In this document: one piece after another, positions 1 to 12,010 of the stretch
Position numbering within the stretch: the first letter of the stretch is position 1
How the letters are laid out: each line of letters begins with the position of its first letter
Source of the DNA: Ctena decussata
Lineage: Eukaryota > Mollusca > Bivalvia > Lucinida > Lucinidae
Assembly: GCA_963989385.1 (NCBI GenBank)
Contig: OZ022501.1
Span: 72,001 to 136,000, forward strand
Reading direction: 5' to 3'
Length of the DNA: 64,000 bases
Notes under the pieces: model-generated
What the model was told of the DNA's origin: nothing
Database searches by the model: none
Seen by the model: only the letters and a program-made list of their open reading frames with translations
Translations under genes and position numbers: made by a program

Positions 1-2961
1 AACCATTCCTCAGGTAAGAAAATGATTCAAGATGTTTAGTCTTCTAAAGAGACTGATTAATTGCTCTGGAAGTGCATGCTGATCAGAGTTTCTTGGTATT
101 TAGTCTAATGCATAAACGTATTTACTACGTTTACTGGAAATATGCATCATCTCCCTTGTTAAATAGTCTCCCCTGATAAAAGAAGTTCGGTAATACTAAC
201 TAAAAATAGACACCATTCCCTACGCCAGGGTCTGTGAAAAGGCTAACCCTAGCCAAATTACACCCAAATATCCTTCCGATGTCTTTGTCTCAGCCGAAAA
301 TACCTATTCCCTAACCCTAACCCTAACCCTAACCCTAACCCTATAACCTCTAACACCCAACACCTAACCCTAACACTAACACCTAACACTCTATCACCCA
401 ACACCCTAACCCTAACACTAACACCTAACACCCTAACACCTCTAACACCCAACACTAACACCTGTAACACCCTAACCCTAACACCCAAACACCTAACACC
501 TCTAACACCCAACACCCTAACACTAACACCTAACACTCTAACACCCTAACACTAACACCTAACACCTCTAACACCCTAACCTAACCCTAACACCCAAACA
601 CCCTACATCTAACACCTCTAACACCCAACACCCTAACCCTAACCTACACAACCCAAAGCGTAATTGATAGGGCAAGACTGTAAGGTTATATTTATACATG
701 TTCTGCAATAGGTCAACGCGAGAGTGACAAAAATAGATCACGTAATTTTGAACCAATCAGAGACCACTCCGTGTTATGACGTATAAGCTGTGGGTGGAGC
801 TCCGCATCTCTCATTCCGCATTTTATTTCTGTCATTTGCTTAAGAAACATGAATACGCCAAGGAATATTATTCTTGTACCAGTGGTCAATTTTTCAGCCC
901 TGTAGAAGGTACTACATAATAATTGGCTCCTTTGATTTGTTTTTGAGCCTTTGATTCATCTTGATTAGGACTCGGTTATCGACTGGGTCCGACCCCTTGC
1001 CATGTCTACCGACCTCATCGCGGTGCAAGGGTGAACATAGTTTAACTTAACTATGTCCAACGGGTAGACTATTTTCTAACATACACCCTAACTAACCCTA
1101 ACCTTAGTTCCGATTGCACCGACACCTGCTCTTTCCTTAACAAAAAAAAACATATTCCACTTTACTACATATGTACATGACCCTAGATTGTTGCTGTCGG
1201 AAAATTGTCAGAAGTTTTCTGACAGCTTTCTGACACGAAGTATTCATAGAGTTATGATGGTGCATTTTTTTATATTCATTCATCTTTGAAAAACACTGTT
1301 CTAAGACAATTCCTCATCAGAGGCTGCACTAACCATTCCTCAGGTAAGAAAATGATTCAAGATGTTTAGTCTTCTAAAGAGACTGATTAATTGCTCTGGA
1401 AGTGCATGCTGATCAGAGTTTCTTGGTATTTAGTCTAATGCATAAACGTATTTACTACGTTTACTGGAAATATGCATCATCTCCCTTGTTAAATAGTCTC
1501 CCCTGATAAAAGAAGTTCGGTAATACTAACTAAAAATAGACACCATTCCCTACGCCAGGGTCTGTGAAAAGGCTAACCCTAGCCAAATTACACCCAAATA
1601 TCCTTCCGATGTCTTTGTCTCAGCCGAAAATACCTATTCCCTAACCCTAACCCTAACCCTAACCCTAATACCTCTAACACCCAACACCTAACCCTAACAC
1701 TAACACCTAACACTCTATCACCCAACACCATAACCCTAACACTAACACCTAACACCCTAACACCTCTAACACCCAACACTAACACCTGTAACACCCTAAC
1801 CCTAACACCCAAACACCTAACACCTCTAACACCCAACACCCTAACACTAACACCTAACACTCTAACACCCTAACACTAACACCTAACACCTCTAACACCC
1901 TAACCTAACCCTAACACCCAAACACCCTACATCTAACACCTCTAACACCCAACACCCTAACCCTAACCTACACAACCCAAAGCGTAATTGATAGGGCAAG
2001 ACTGTAAGGTTATATTTATACATGTTCTGCAATGGGTCAACGCGAGAGTGACAAAAATAGATCACGTAATTTTGAACCAATCAGAGACCACTCCGTGTTA
2101 TGACGTATAAGCTGTGGGTGGAGCTCCGCATCTCTCATTCCGCATTTTATTTCTGTCATTTGCTTAAGAAACATGAATACGCCAAGGAATATTATTCTTG
2201 TACCAGTGGTCAATTTTTCAGCCCTGTAGAAGGTACTACATAATAATTGGCTCCTTTGATTTGTTTTTGAGCCTTTGATTCATCTTGATTAGGACTCGGT
2301 TATCGACTGGGTCCGACCCCTTGCCATGTCTACCGACCTCATCGCGGTGCAAGGGTGAACATAGTTTAACTTAACTATGGCCAACGGGTAGACTATTTTC
2401 TAACATACACCCTAACTAACCCTAACCTTAGTTCCGATTGCACCGACACCTGCTCTTTCCTTAACAAAAAAAACATATTCCACTTTACTACATATGTACA
2501 TGACCCTAGATTGTTGCTGTCGGAAAATTGTCAGAAGTTTTCTGACAGCTTTCTGACACGAAGTATTCATAGAGTTATGATGGTGCATTTTTTTATATTC
2601 ATTCATCTTTGAAAAACACTGTTCTAAGACAATTCCTCATCAGAGGCTGCACTAACCATTCCTCAGGTAAGAAAATGATTCAAGATGTTTAGTCTTCTAA
2701 AGAGACTGATTAATTGCTCTGGAAGTGCATGCTGATCAGAGTTTCTTGGTATTTAGTCTAATGCATAAACGTATTTACTACGTTTACTGGAAATATGCAT
2801 CATCTCCCTTGTTAAATAGTCTCCCCTGATAAAAGAAGTTCGGTAATACTAACTAAAAATAGACACCATTCCCTACGCCAGGGTCTGTGAAAAGGCTAAC
2901 CCTAGCCAAATTACACCCAAATATCCTTCCGATGTCTTTGTCTCAGCCGAAAATACCTATT
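1..2961. repeat. Subtelomeric 1.32-kb tandem units
   Basis: The same sequence begins at 1, 1331 and 2654, giving units of 1330 and 1323 bp plus a 308-bp partial third unit that runs straight into the long telomeric tract. Each unit has about 300 bp of non-repeat DNA, a short CCCTAA run (311-342 in unit 1, fewer copies in unit 2), about 300 bp of variant repeats of the CACCTAACA/CCCAACACC kind, about 450 bp of single-copy-like DNA, a small CTAACCCTAACC patch and a 3' piece. Units 1 and 2 differ by only a few substitutions and by telomeric repeat number, so the duplication is recent or homogenised. Reading frames across the repeats are low-complexity and not coding. Confidence 0.95.
346..650. 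repeat. Variant telomeric repeats, unit 1
   Basis: This is a degenerate field built from CTAACACC, CCTCTAACACCCAACACC and CCTAACCC words next to a canonical CCCTAA run. The same field recurs at about 1670-1975 in the second unit. It looks like degenerated telomeric DNA or telomere-variant repeats fixed inside a subtelomeric unit. Confidence 0.85.
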
Positions 2962-3193
2962 CCCTAACCCTAACCCTAACCCTAACCCTAACCCTAACCC
3001 TAACCCTAACCCTAACCCTAACCCTAACCCCTAACCCTAACCCCTAACCCCTAACCCCTAACCCCTAACCCTAACCCTAACCCTAACCCTAACCCTAACC
3101 CTAACCCTAACCCTAACCCTAACCCTAACCCCTAACCCTAACCCTAACCCTAACCCTAACCCTAACCCTAACCCTAACCCTAACCCTAACCCT
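2962..3193. repeat. Long telomeric tract (CCCTAA)n
   Basis: This is a 232-bp, nearly pure CCCTAA array with several CCCCTAA variants around 3020-3070. The C-rich strand reads 5' to 3' on the + strand, as expected for a chromosome end lying to the left. It ends abruptly at CCTCCTATAAG and passes into the GC-rich minisatellite. It is interstitial here, because subtelomeric units lie distal to it. Confidence 0.97.
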
Positions 3194-4204
3194 CCTATAA
3201 GACCCGAGAAGAATTCCCTGGTGTTAGGGGTTGCGTGTGCCCTGGTGTCAGGGCCCGCGTGTACGGGGACAGGACCGCATGCATCCCTGGTTTTAGGGGT
3301 TGCGTGTTCGGGCTCTGAACGGGCATGCGTCTCCGAGAACATCCCCTCTGATTTAGCGGGGTAGTGTGAGCGGAGACACTCTGCATGCGACCCCGGGGGA
3401 ATCTATCCTGGTGTTCCTCTGATTAAGCGGGGTAGCGTGTGCGGAGACACTTTGCATGCGACCCCAGGAGAATCATCCCTGGGGTTAGAGGTGCGTGTGC
3501 GGGCACTGGACGGGCATGCGTCTCCGAAAACTTCCCCTCTGATTTGGCGGGGTAGCGTGTGCGGAGACACTTTGCATGCGACCCCAGGAGAATCATCCCT
3601 GGTGTTAGGGGTTCGTGTGCGGGCACTGGACGGGCATGCGTCTCCGAGAACTTGCCCTCTGATTTAGCGGGGAAGCGTGTGCGGAGACACTCTGCATGCG
3701 ACCCCGGGAGAATCTTCCCTGGTGCTCCTCTGATTAAGCGGGGTAGCGTCTGCGGAGACACATTGCATGCAACCCCAGGAGAATCATCCCTGGTGTTACG
3801 GGTTTTGTGTTCGGGCGCTGGACGGGCATGCGTCTCCGAGAACTTCCCCTCTGATTAAGCTGGGTAGCGTGTGCGGAGACAGTCTGCGCGCGACCCCAGG
3901 AGAATCTTCCCCGGAGTTCCTCTGATTAAGCGGGGTAGCGTGTGTGGAGACACTTTGCATGCGACCCCAGGAGAATCATCCCTGGTGTTTGGAGGTGCGT
4001 GTGCGGGCACTGGACGGGCATGCGTCTCCGAGAACTTCCCCTCTGATTTAGCGGGGCAGCGTGTTCGGAGACAGGCTCCATGCTACCCCGGGAGGATCTT
4101 ACCTGGTGTTCGGGCAATCGTGTTCGGGGACAGGACCTGCATGCATCCCCGCGAACGTCCCGTCTGATTTTTGCCGGGTAGCGTGTGCGGAGGCACTCTG
4201 CATT

Positions 4205-4455
4205 CGACCCAGAAAGAATAAAAGCCAACACAAGAAACAGACTTCGTCTGGCGCAGGGTTATGAATCAAAAGTCGGATCTATATATTTATATATATATAT
4301 ATATAGGGAGATATGTTTGACCGTTTTCTTTTCTTTTTTTTTTAGTTATTTTCACTTAAATGCAGGAGACATGGTCAGTTTGCTCGGGCATTATTGAGCG
4401 GCGTGATGATGCATCCATTCCCTTCAGACTCCCTCTGCCACTTCGGGCTTTCGTG
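4205..4455. other. AT-rich interruption in the minisatellite
   Basis: About 250 bp of non-repeat DNA splits the minisatellite. It contains an alternating TATATA run near 4280-4305 and a pyrimidine-rich TTTTCTTTTCTTTTTTTTTT stretch near 4325-4345. No coding frame or recognisable transposon end is seen. Confidence 0.7.
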
Positions 4456-4799
4456 GGCCCCGGTGTCGGGCACTGGACCGCCATGCATCCCCGAGAACGT
4501 CCCCTGTGATTTACAGGGGTAGCGTGTGCGGAGACACTCTGCATGCGACCCCAGGAGAATCATCCCTGATGTTAGAGGTTGCGTGTGCGGCGGGCACTGG
4601 ACGGGCATGCGTCCCCGAGAAATTCCCCTCTGATTTAACGGGGTAGCGTGTGCGGAGACACTCTGCATGCGACCCCAGGAGAATCATCCCTGGTGTTAGA
4701 GGTTGCGTGTGCGGCGGGCACTGGACGGGCATGCGTCCCCGAGAAATTCCCCTCTGATTTAACGGGGTAGCGTGTGCGGAGACACTCTGCGTGCGACCC

Positions 4800-6340
4800 C
4801 GGGAGAATCTTCCCTGGTGTTCCTCTGATTAAGCGGGGTAGCGTGTGCGGAGACACTTTGCATGCGACCCCGGGAGAATCTTCCCTGGTGTTCCTCTGAT
4901 TAAGCGGGGTAGCGTGTGCGGAGACACTTTGCATGCGACCCCAGGAGAATCATCCCTGGGGTTAGGGGTGCGTGAGCGGGCACTGGACGGGCATGCGTCC
5001 CCGAGAAATTCCCCTCTTATTTAGCGGGGTAGCGTGTGCGGAGACACTCTGCATGCGAGCCCCGGAGAATCTTCCCTGGTGTTGCTCTGATTAAACGGGG
5101 TAGCGTGTGCGGAGACACTTTGCATGCGACCCCAGGAGAATTTTCCCTGGTGTTAGGGTGTGCGGGCACTGGACGGGCATGCGTCCCCGAGAAATTCCCC
5201 TCTGATTTAACGGGGTAGCGTGTGCGGAGACACTCTGCATGCGACCCCGGGAGAATCTTCCCTGGTGTTCCTCTGATTAAGCGGGGTAGCGTGTGCGAGA
5301 CACTTTGCATGCGACCCCAGAAGAATCATCCCTGGGGTTAGGGGTGCGTGAGCGGGCACTGGACGGGCATGCGTCCCCGAGAAATTCCCCTCTGATTAAG
5401 CGGGGTAGCGTGTGCGGAGACACTTTGCATGCGACCCCGGGAGAATCTTCCCTGGTGTTCCTCTGATTAAGCGGGGTAGCGTGTGCGGAGACACTTTGCA
5501 TGCGACCGCAGGAGAATCATCCCTGGGGTTAGGGGTGCGTGAGCGGGCACTGGACGGGCATGCGTCCCCGAGAAATTCCCCTCTTATTTAGCGGGGTAGC
5601 GTGTGCGGAGACACTCTGCATGCGAGCCCCGGAGAATCTTCCCTGGTGTTGCTCTGATTAAACGGGGTAGCGTGTGCGGAGACACTTTGCATGCGACCCC
5701 GGGAGAATTTTCCCTGGTGTTAGGGTGTGCGGGCACTGGACGGGCATGCGTCCCCGAGAAATTCCCCTCTGATTTAACGGGGTAGCGTGTGCGGAGACAC
5801 TCTGCATGCGACCCCGGGAGAATCTTCCCTGGTGTTCCTCTGATTAAGCGGGGTAGCGTGTGCGAGACACTTTGCATGCGACCCCAGAAGAATCATCCCT
5901 GGGGCTAGGGGTGCGTGAGCGGGCACTGGACGGGCATGCGTCCCCGAGAAATTCCCCTCTGATTAAGCGGGGTAGCGTGTGCGGAGACACTTTGCATGCG
6001 ACCCCGGGAGAATCTTCCCTGGTGTTCCTCTGATTAAGCGGGGTAGCGTGTGCGGAGACACTTTGCATGCGACCCCAGGAGAATCATCCCTGGGGTTAGG
6101 GGTGCGTGAGCGGGCACTGGACGGGCATGCGTCCCCGAGAAATTCCCCTCTTATTTAGCGGGGTAGCGTGTGCGGAGACACTCTGCATGCGAGCCCCGGA
6201 GAATCTTCCCTGGTGTTGCTCTGATTAAACGGGGTAGCGTGTGCGGAGACACTTTGCATGCGACCCCAGGAGAATTTTCCCTGGTGTTAGGGTGTGCGGG
6301 CACTGGACGGGCATGCGTCCCCGAGAAATTCCCCTCTGAT
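4800..6340. repeat. 567-bp higher-order repeat, about 2.7 copies
   Basis: Within the minisatellite, landmarks recur at exactly 567 bp: 4861 and 5428; 5036, 5603 and 6170; 5277 and 5844. Each 567-bp block is a fixed series of long and short monomers, including one monomer lacking a G in GTGTGCGAGAC (about 5290 and 5857). Copies differ by single bases, for example GACCGCAGG at 5505 versus GACCCCAGG at 4937. The third copy loses register near 6340. Confidence 0.93.
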
Positions 6341-6771
6341 TTAGCGGGGTAGCGTGTGCGGAGGCACTCTGCATGCGAGCCCCGAGAGAATCTTCCCTGG
6401 TGTTCCTCTGATTAAGCTGGGTAGCGTGTGCGGAGACACTTTGCATGCGACCCCGGGAGAATCTTCCCTGGTGTTCCTCTGATTAAGCGGGGTAGCGTGT
6501 GCGAGACACTTTGCATGCGACCCCAGAAGAATCATCCCTGGGGTTAGGGGTGCGTGAGCGGGCACTGGACGGGCATGCGTCCCCGAGAAATTCCCCTCTG
6601 ATTTAGCGGGGTAGCGTGTGCGGAGACACTCTGCATGCGAGCCCCGGAGAATCTTCCCTGGTGTTCCTCTGATTAAGCTGGGTAGCGTGTGCGGAGACAC
6701 TTTGCATGCGACCCCAGGAGAATCATCCCTGGTGTTAGGGGGTGCGTGTGCGGGCACTGGACTGGCATGCA

Positions 6772-7077
6772 TATTATTGACATTATCTGCTTAACAGATC
6801 CATGATTATCTAACACTCAGACCAAAATAGTATACCAGAATGCTGAAAAGAGGTAAAATCTCAAATAGCATCCTTGCACACAACGTATTGCATATGATAC
6901 ATTCAACATTTCGAAATGTGTGAATAACTTCTACAGTACAAGCCCTACAAATCTAATTTGGAGCTCTCTAGTAAGTGAATTTTGACAAAGAATCCAAAGC
7001 TGTAAAAAAAAAAAAAAAAAAAAAAAAATTCTGGCTACACATACACTTTGTTCTCTATTATATATATAATGTATATT
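6772..7077. other. AT-rich spacer with A25 tract
   Basis: This is non-repetitive AT-rich DNA with a 25-base A run at 7004-7028. Similar words (CATATTATTGA near 6771 and GTATATTATTGAG near 7071) flank it, as a degraded target duplication of a poly(A)-bearing insertion might. No coding frame is supported. Confidence 0.6.
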
Positions 7078-7455
7078 ATTGAGTGTCTCCGCACACGGGT
7101 ATGGTCGGGTGGTGCGATGGTGCTGTGTGTAACTTCCAGTGCCGGGGCGTCCTACTGATTTGGAACATTGTAGGGACTACTGTGCCTGCAGTAGGTGCGG
7201 GTTGTTAAATGTACATTTTTGAGTGTCTCTGCACACGGGGATGGTCGGGTGGTGCGATGGTGCTGTGTGTAACTTCCAGTGTCGGGGCGTCATACTGATT
7301 CGGAACATTGTAGGGCCTACTGTGCCTGCAGTAGGTGCGGGTTGTAATGTACATTATTGAGTGTCGCCGCACACGGGGACGGTCGGGTGGTGCGATGGTG
7401 CTGTGTGTAACTTCCAGTGTGCCTACAGTAGGTGCAGGTGGGGGTTGTTTGGACA
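7078..7455. repeat. 139-bp tandem repeat, 2.7 copies
   Basis: The word GAGTGTCTCCGCACACGGG starts at 7081, 7221 and 7359, giving spacings of 140 and 138 bp. The last copy lacks about 60 bp after AACTTCCAGTG. The start of each unit (GTGTCTCCGCACAC) matches the inverted GC-rich minisatellite, so this array may have grown out of one of its monomers. Confidence 0.9.
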
Positions 7456-7565
7456 TTTTTTCTCTCGTCTATCATTTGTCCTCTTTCTCCCTGTCTGGAA
7501 GACGGCCCGATATAGACTGAAATACTGACTCAAAGGGCCGTTAAACCCAAAACAATCAATCAAGT
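7456..7565 (+). mobile_element. Possible SINE/LINE 3' tail
   Basis: A short segment contains GACGGCCCGATATAGACTG and ends in GGGCCGTTAAACCCAAAACA followed by ATCAATCAA. A 'CCGTTAAACCC' motif followed by a short A-rich tandem tail is a common 3' terminus of molluscan tRNA-type SINEs and related retroelements (recalled, not searched). No 5' region or promoter boxes are visible. Confidence 0.4.
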
Positions 7566-8250
7566 CTCCTCACACGCTACCCCTGTAAATCTGGGTGACG
7601 TTCTCGGGGAAACATGCCGGTCCAGTGCCCGCACACGCAACCCCCAACACCAGGGAAGATTCTCCCGGGGTCGCATGCAGTGTGTCTCCGCACACGCTAC
7701 CCCTGTAAATCAGAGGGGACGCATGCAGGTCAACCACTAACACCGGGGGAAGATTCTCGCGGGGTAGCATGCAGAGTGTTTCCGCACACGCTACCCCTGT
7801 AAATCAGAGGGGAGGCATGCAGGTCCAGTGCCCGCACACGCAACCACTAACACCGGGGGAAGATTCTTGCGGGATAGCATGCAGAGTGATCTCCGCACAC
7901 ACAACCCCTGTAAATCAGAGGGGAGGCATGCAGGTCCAGTGCCCGCACACGCAACCACTAACACCGGGGGAAGATTCTTGCGGGATAGCATGCAGAGTGA
8001 TCTCCGCACACACAACCCCTGTAAATCAGAAGGGGAAGATCTCGGGGTCACAGCGTACACGCAACCAATAACACCAGGGGATATCGTTTAAACTAACCAA
8101 TAACACTAGGGAAGATTCTCCCGGGGTCGCATGCAGAGTGTCTCCGCCAGCACACACTACCCCTGTAAATCAGAGGGGAAGATCTCGGGGTCGCATGCCT
8201 GTCCAGTGCCCGCACACGCAACTCCTAACACCAGGGAAGATTCAGCCTCT
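7566..8250. repeat. GC-rich minisatellite, inverted block
   Basis: This block holds the same words as 3194-6771 in reverse complement (GTGTCTCCGCACACGCTACC, CCAGTGCCCGCACACGCAAC). The two orientations are separated by about 800 bp of spacer and the 139-bp repeat. A 116-bp sub-repeat with GATAGCATGCAGAGTGATCTC occurs twice (about 7875 and 7985). Reading frames here are repeat translations. Confidence 0.93.
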
Positions 8251-8693
8251 GACTTAGAAAAAATATGTTATAGGGCCAGGGTTAGGGGTACGGCTTAGCC
8301 TATACTATTTGCCGATCTATAGGCAACAATCAAATGGAATTATAAGACAATTGTGACTTATAGATCCAAAGTTATATGCAATATATTGTAAACCATACCT
8401 TTGCATAGTAACTTTTATATCAGTGCTAAAAGCTCAGGGATTCTCTCCTAAATCTCATGTAAATATCTTTGCAGGCCAGTTTTGATTAAAACATACATAA
8501 AAGCACGTAAAATAAGCTCAATATAGCGTATTTTAAAAAAGTCGACCACAGCGCCATTCAAGTCTGCCAAAGCGCCACAAAATTTCGACCAAAGCGCCAA
8601 AATGGCGCTATGGTCGACTGTCCAATCTGCCAGAACGCCATTAAAATCTGCCAAAGCGCCATTTTTGGCGACCAAAGCGCCACTCGATTGTAT
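8251..8693. other. Spacer with GCGCCA minirepeat and inverted repeat
   Basis: The first 290 bp show no feature. From 8541 to 8690 the word CGACCAAAGCGCCA and its variants recur every 20-27 bp. An 18-bp inverted repeat lies inside (8541-8558 GTCGACCACAGCGCCATT against 8601-8618, one mismatch). The 75-residue frame on the - strand simply translates this repeat. Confidence 0.75.
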
Positions 8694-8823
8694 CCTAACC
8701 CCTAACCCTAACCCTAACCCTAACCCTAACCCCTAACCCTAACCCTAACCCTAACCCTAACCCTAACCCTCCTAACCCTAACCCTAACCCTAACCCTCCT
8801 AACCCTAATCCTAACCCTAACCC
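8694..8823. repeat. Second interstitial telomeric tract
   Basis: About 130 bp of CCCTAA units with CCCCTAA and CCTCCTAACCC variants, oriented as in the first tract. It forms the border between the GC-rich region and the 71-bp satellite. Confidence 0.95.
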
Positions 8824-8829
8824 AAGGTT

Positions 8830-11400
8830 TGTTTACATCTGGATTTAATGACAATCAAATGGTAAACTGTAGTAATGGTGTAAAGGTAATGGTTAAGGTG
8901 GGTTAACATCTGGCTGTACCAACAGTCAAAACGTACACTCTCGTAAAGGTGTAAGGGTACTGGTTATGGTGGGTTAACATCTGGGTGTGCATACAGTCAA
9001 ATTGTAAACTATATTTAAGGTTTAAAGATAATGGTTAAGGAGAGTTAACATCTGGGTGTATCTGCAGTCAAGTGGTAAGCTATAGAAAAGGTGTTAAGGT
9101 AATGATTTCGGTGGGTTAACATCTGAGTTTACCTACAGTCAAAAGGAAACTCAAGTTAAGGTTTAAGGGTAATGGTTATAGTGGGTTAATATCTGGGTGT
9201 ACCTACAGTCAAAAAGTAACTCTAGTAAATGTGTAAGGGTAATGGTTAATGTAAGTTAACATCTAGGTTTACCTACAGTTTAAAAGTAAACTCTAGTAAA
9301 GGTGTAATGGTAACGGTTAAGGTTGGTTTACATCTGGGTATACCTACAGTCAAAAGGTAAACTGAAGTAAAGGTGTAAGGGCAATGGTTATGGTGGGTTA
9401 ACATCTTGGTGTACCTACAGTCAAATCGTAGACTCTAGTAAAGGTGTATTGGTAATGGGTAAGGTGGTTTTACATCTGGTTTGAATGAAAATCAAATGGT
9501 AAGGTATAGTAAAGGTGATAAGGTAATGGTTAAGGTTTTTTAGCATCTTGGTGCACCTACAGTCAAAAAGTAAACTCTAGTAATAGTTTAAGGGTAATGC
9601 TTATGGTGGGTTAACATCTGGGTGTACCTGTAGTCAAATGGTAAGCTATAGTAAAGGTGTAAAGGTAATGATTTCGGTGGGTTAACATCTGGATTTACCT
9701 ACAGTCAAAAAGTAAACTCAAGTTAACTTGTAAGAGCAATGGCTATGATGGGTTAATATCTGGGTGTACCTACAGTCAAAAGTAAACTCTGGTAAAGGTG
9801 TAATGGTAATGGTTAAAGTTGGTTTACATCTGGGTTTAATGACAATCAAATGGTAAACTATGGAAATGGTGTAAAGGTTATGGTTCAGATGGGTTAACAT
9901 CTGGGTGCAACAACAGTCAAAAATTACACTCTAATAAAGGTGTAAGGGTAATGTTTATGGTGGATTAACATCTGAGTGTATCCACAGTCAAAAAATTAAT
10001 TCTAGTAAAGGTGTAAGGGTAATGATTATCCCGGCTTAACATCTAAGTTTACCTACAGTCAAAAAAATAACTCTAGTAAAGGTGAAATGGTAATGGTTAT
10101 GGTGGGTTTACATCTGACTTCACTGACAATCAAATGGTATACTATCGTAAAGGTGCCAGGCTAATGTTTATGGTGGATTAGCATCTGGGTAACCTACAAG
10201 CAAATGGTAAACTCTAGTAAAGTTGTAAGGGTAATGGTTATGTTGGGGAAAATATCTGGGTGTAGCTATAGTCAAAACGTAAACTCTAGTAAAGGTGTAA
10301 GGGTAATGGTTAAGGTGCGTTAATATCTGGGTGTACCTACAGTCAAAAAGTAAACTCTAGGAAACGTGTAAGGGTGATGGTTATGGTGAGTTAACATCTA
10401 GGTTTACCTACAGTCTAAAAGTAAACTCTAGTAAAGGTTAAATGGTAATGGTTAAGATTGGTTTACATCTGGGTGTACCTACAGTCAAAAAGTAAACTCT
10501 AGTAAACGTGAAAGGGTGATGGCTATGGTAAGTTAACATCAAAGTTTACCTACAGTCTAAAAGTAAACTCTAGTAAAGGTTAAATGGTAATGGCTAAGGC
10601 TGGTTTACATCTGGGTATGCCTACAGGCGAAAAAGTAAACACAAGTAAAGGTGTAAGGGCAAAGGTTATGGTGGGTTAATATTTAGGTTTACATACAGTC
10701 AAAAAGTAAACTCTAGTAAAGGTGTAATGATAATGGTTATGGTTGGTTTACATCTGGATTTAATGACAATCAAATGGTAAACTGTAGTAATGGTGTAAGG
10801 GTAATGGTTAAGGTGGGTTAACATCTGGCTGTACCAACAGCCAAAACGTACACTCTAGTAAAGGTGTAATGGTCATGGTTATGGTGGGTTAACATCTGGT
10901 AGAACTTACAACCAAATGGTAAATTCAAGTAAAGGTGTTAGGGCAATGGTTAAGGTGGGTTAACATCTGGGTGTACCTACAATCAAATGGTACACTTTTA
11001 TAAATGTGGAAAGGTAATGGTTATGTTGGGTTAACATCTGGGTTTACAAGCAGTCAAATTGTTAACTCTAGTAAAGGTGTAAGGGTAATGGCTGTTGTAA
11101 TGGTATAGGGTGAACATTAGAAAACGTCAGATTATAACTGGGTAAAGGTTTATGTTTAATGGGTTAAGTTGAGTTTAACAGGTTAAGATGAGCTAATATC
11201 TGGGTTTACCTACAGCAATATGGTACTCTAGTAAAGTTGTAAGGGTAATGGTTATGGAATAGGTGAGGGTAAACATTGGATAATGTTGAATGTCAGTCGG
11301 GTCCAGGTTAATGTTTAAAGGGTTAAAGTAGGATGGTTTATCGTTGGGGTTTAGATGGTTATTATATGGGTTGACCCCTCAAAGAACAAACAAATTTATT
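8830..11400 (+). repeat. 71-bp satellite array, block 1
   Basis: The core words are GGTGGGTTAACATCTGGGTG, TACCTACAGTCAAAAAGTAA, ACTCTAGTAAAGGTGTAAGG and GTAATGGTTA. Successive TTAACATCTGG landmarks are about 71 bp apart (for example 9611 and 9682). Monomers are visibly diverged, with substitutions and small indels, so this is an old array. The + strand is rich in G and T and full of GGTTA, GGGTTA and TAAGGG words, which resembles a degenerate telomeric G-strand. Confidence 0.95.
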
Positions 11401-11823
11401 TTTAGTATCAACCATTACTTGGGTTAACCATATTGCCAGTTGACGTTCAGCATTCACTGTGGTTAGATGTGAAAGTATATCTTTAAGGAATACATTGCTA
11501 TTATTACAGTAAGTCAATTTCTTTCTCTCTTCTTGGATTTACTATTACATTAACACTACCCTTAGGGTTAGGGTAATGGTAGGGGGTTAACCTAAACCCT
11601 TCACCTAAAGCTTATTGCAGCGAAAACAAAACATTATGAAAAAAAATGTGTACTTGCTTTACTATTGTGATGTACTTGCCGTTTTTCAGTGGTAGAAAGT
11701 ATTGATCTCAGAAAAAAAGTTTTTTTTACAAAATTGAAGGCCCAGTAAGACTTGAGCATATTTTGTAGACAATGAAACGCCCTGGTAAAACAATGCAAAA
11801 TAGCCAATTTTCTAAGCAGCATC
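11401..11823. other. Spacer before the 12 kb gene
   Basis: The array breaks down into non-repeat AT-rich DNA. A small telomere-like patch, CCCTTAGGGTTAGGGTAATG, lies near 11560. The short frames on both strands have no recognisable domain. Confidence 0.5.
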
Positions 11824-12010
11824 GTGAGTAGACATCTTGCAGTCCATCACTTTATCTTAGCCTCTATAAACGGGGAGGAGACAGTCAATATTTGCGATAA
11901 TAAGTCTGTGTGCTCATATCTGACATGCAATTTGCCAAGAATGAAGCCTCAACTTAGTTTAAACTATGATAGTAATTACAGTTATAGTTCTGTTTTCATC
12001 TTTTACAGAT

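Larger units (their letters stand above)
3194..6771. repeat. GC-rich CpG-bearing minisatellite, field 1
   Basis: This is a tandem field of two alternating words: a long one of about 120 bp ending in GGGCACTGGACGGGCATGCG and a short one of about 70 bp (CCTCTGATTAAGCGGGGTAG followed by CGTGTGCGGAGACAC). Units share GCATGC palindromes and several CpGs. The many overlapping reading frames of 60-143 residues on both strands are frame-by-frame translations of the repeat and show no independent coding signal. The field directly abuts the 2962-3193 telomeric tract. Relatives lie inverted at 7566-8250, and also at 52440-54085 and 58565-58765. Confidence 0.95.

Noticed and set aside
258..2080. Frames of 60-92 residues rich in Gly, Leu, Val and Arg
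   Set aside because: They are translations of CCCTAA and variant telomeric repeats, repeated identically in each 1.32-kb unit.
3058..6772. Many frames of 60-143 residues on both strands, some with identical proteins
   Set aside because: They follow the minisatellite period and recur at 567-bp steps in every frame. There is no start context, domain or codon signal.
8830..11400. CRISPR-like array
   Set aside because: The repeats are contiguous and diverged, without unique spacers, in a eukaryotic sequence. It is a satellite.
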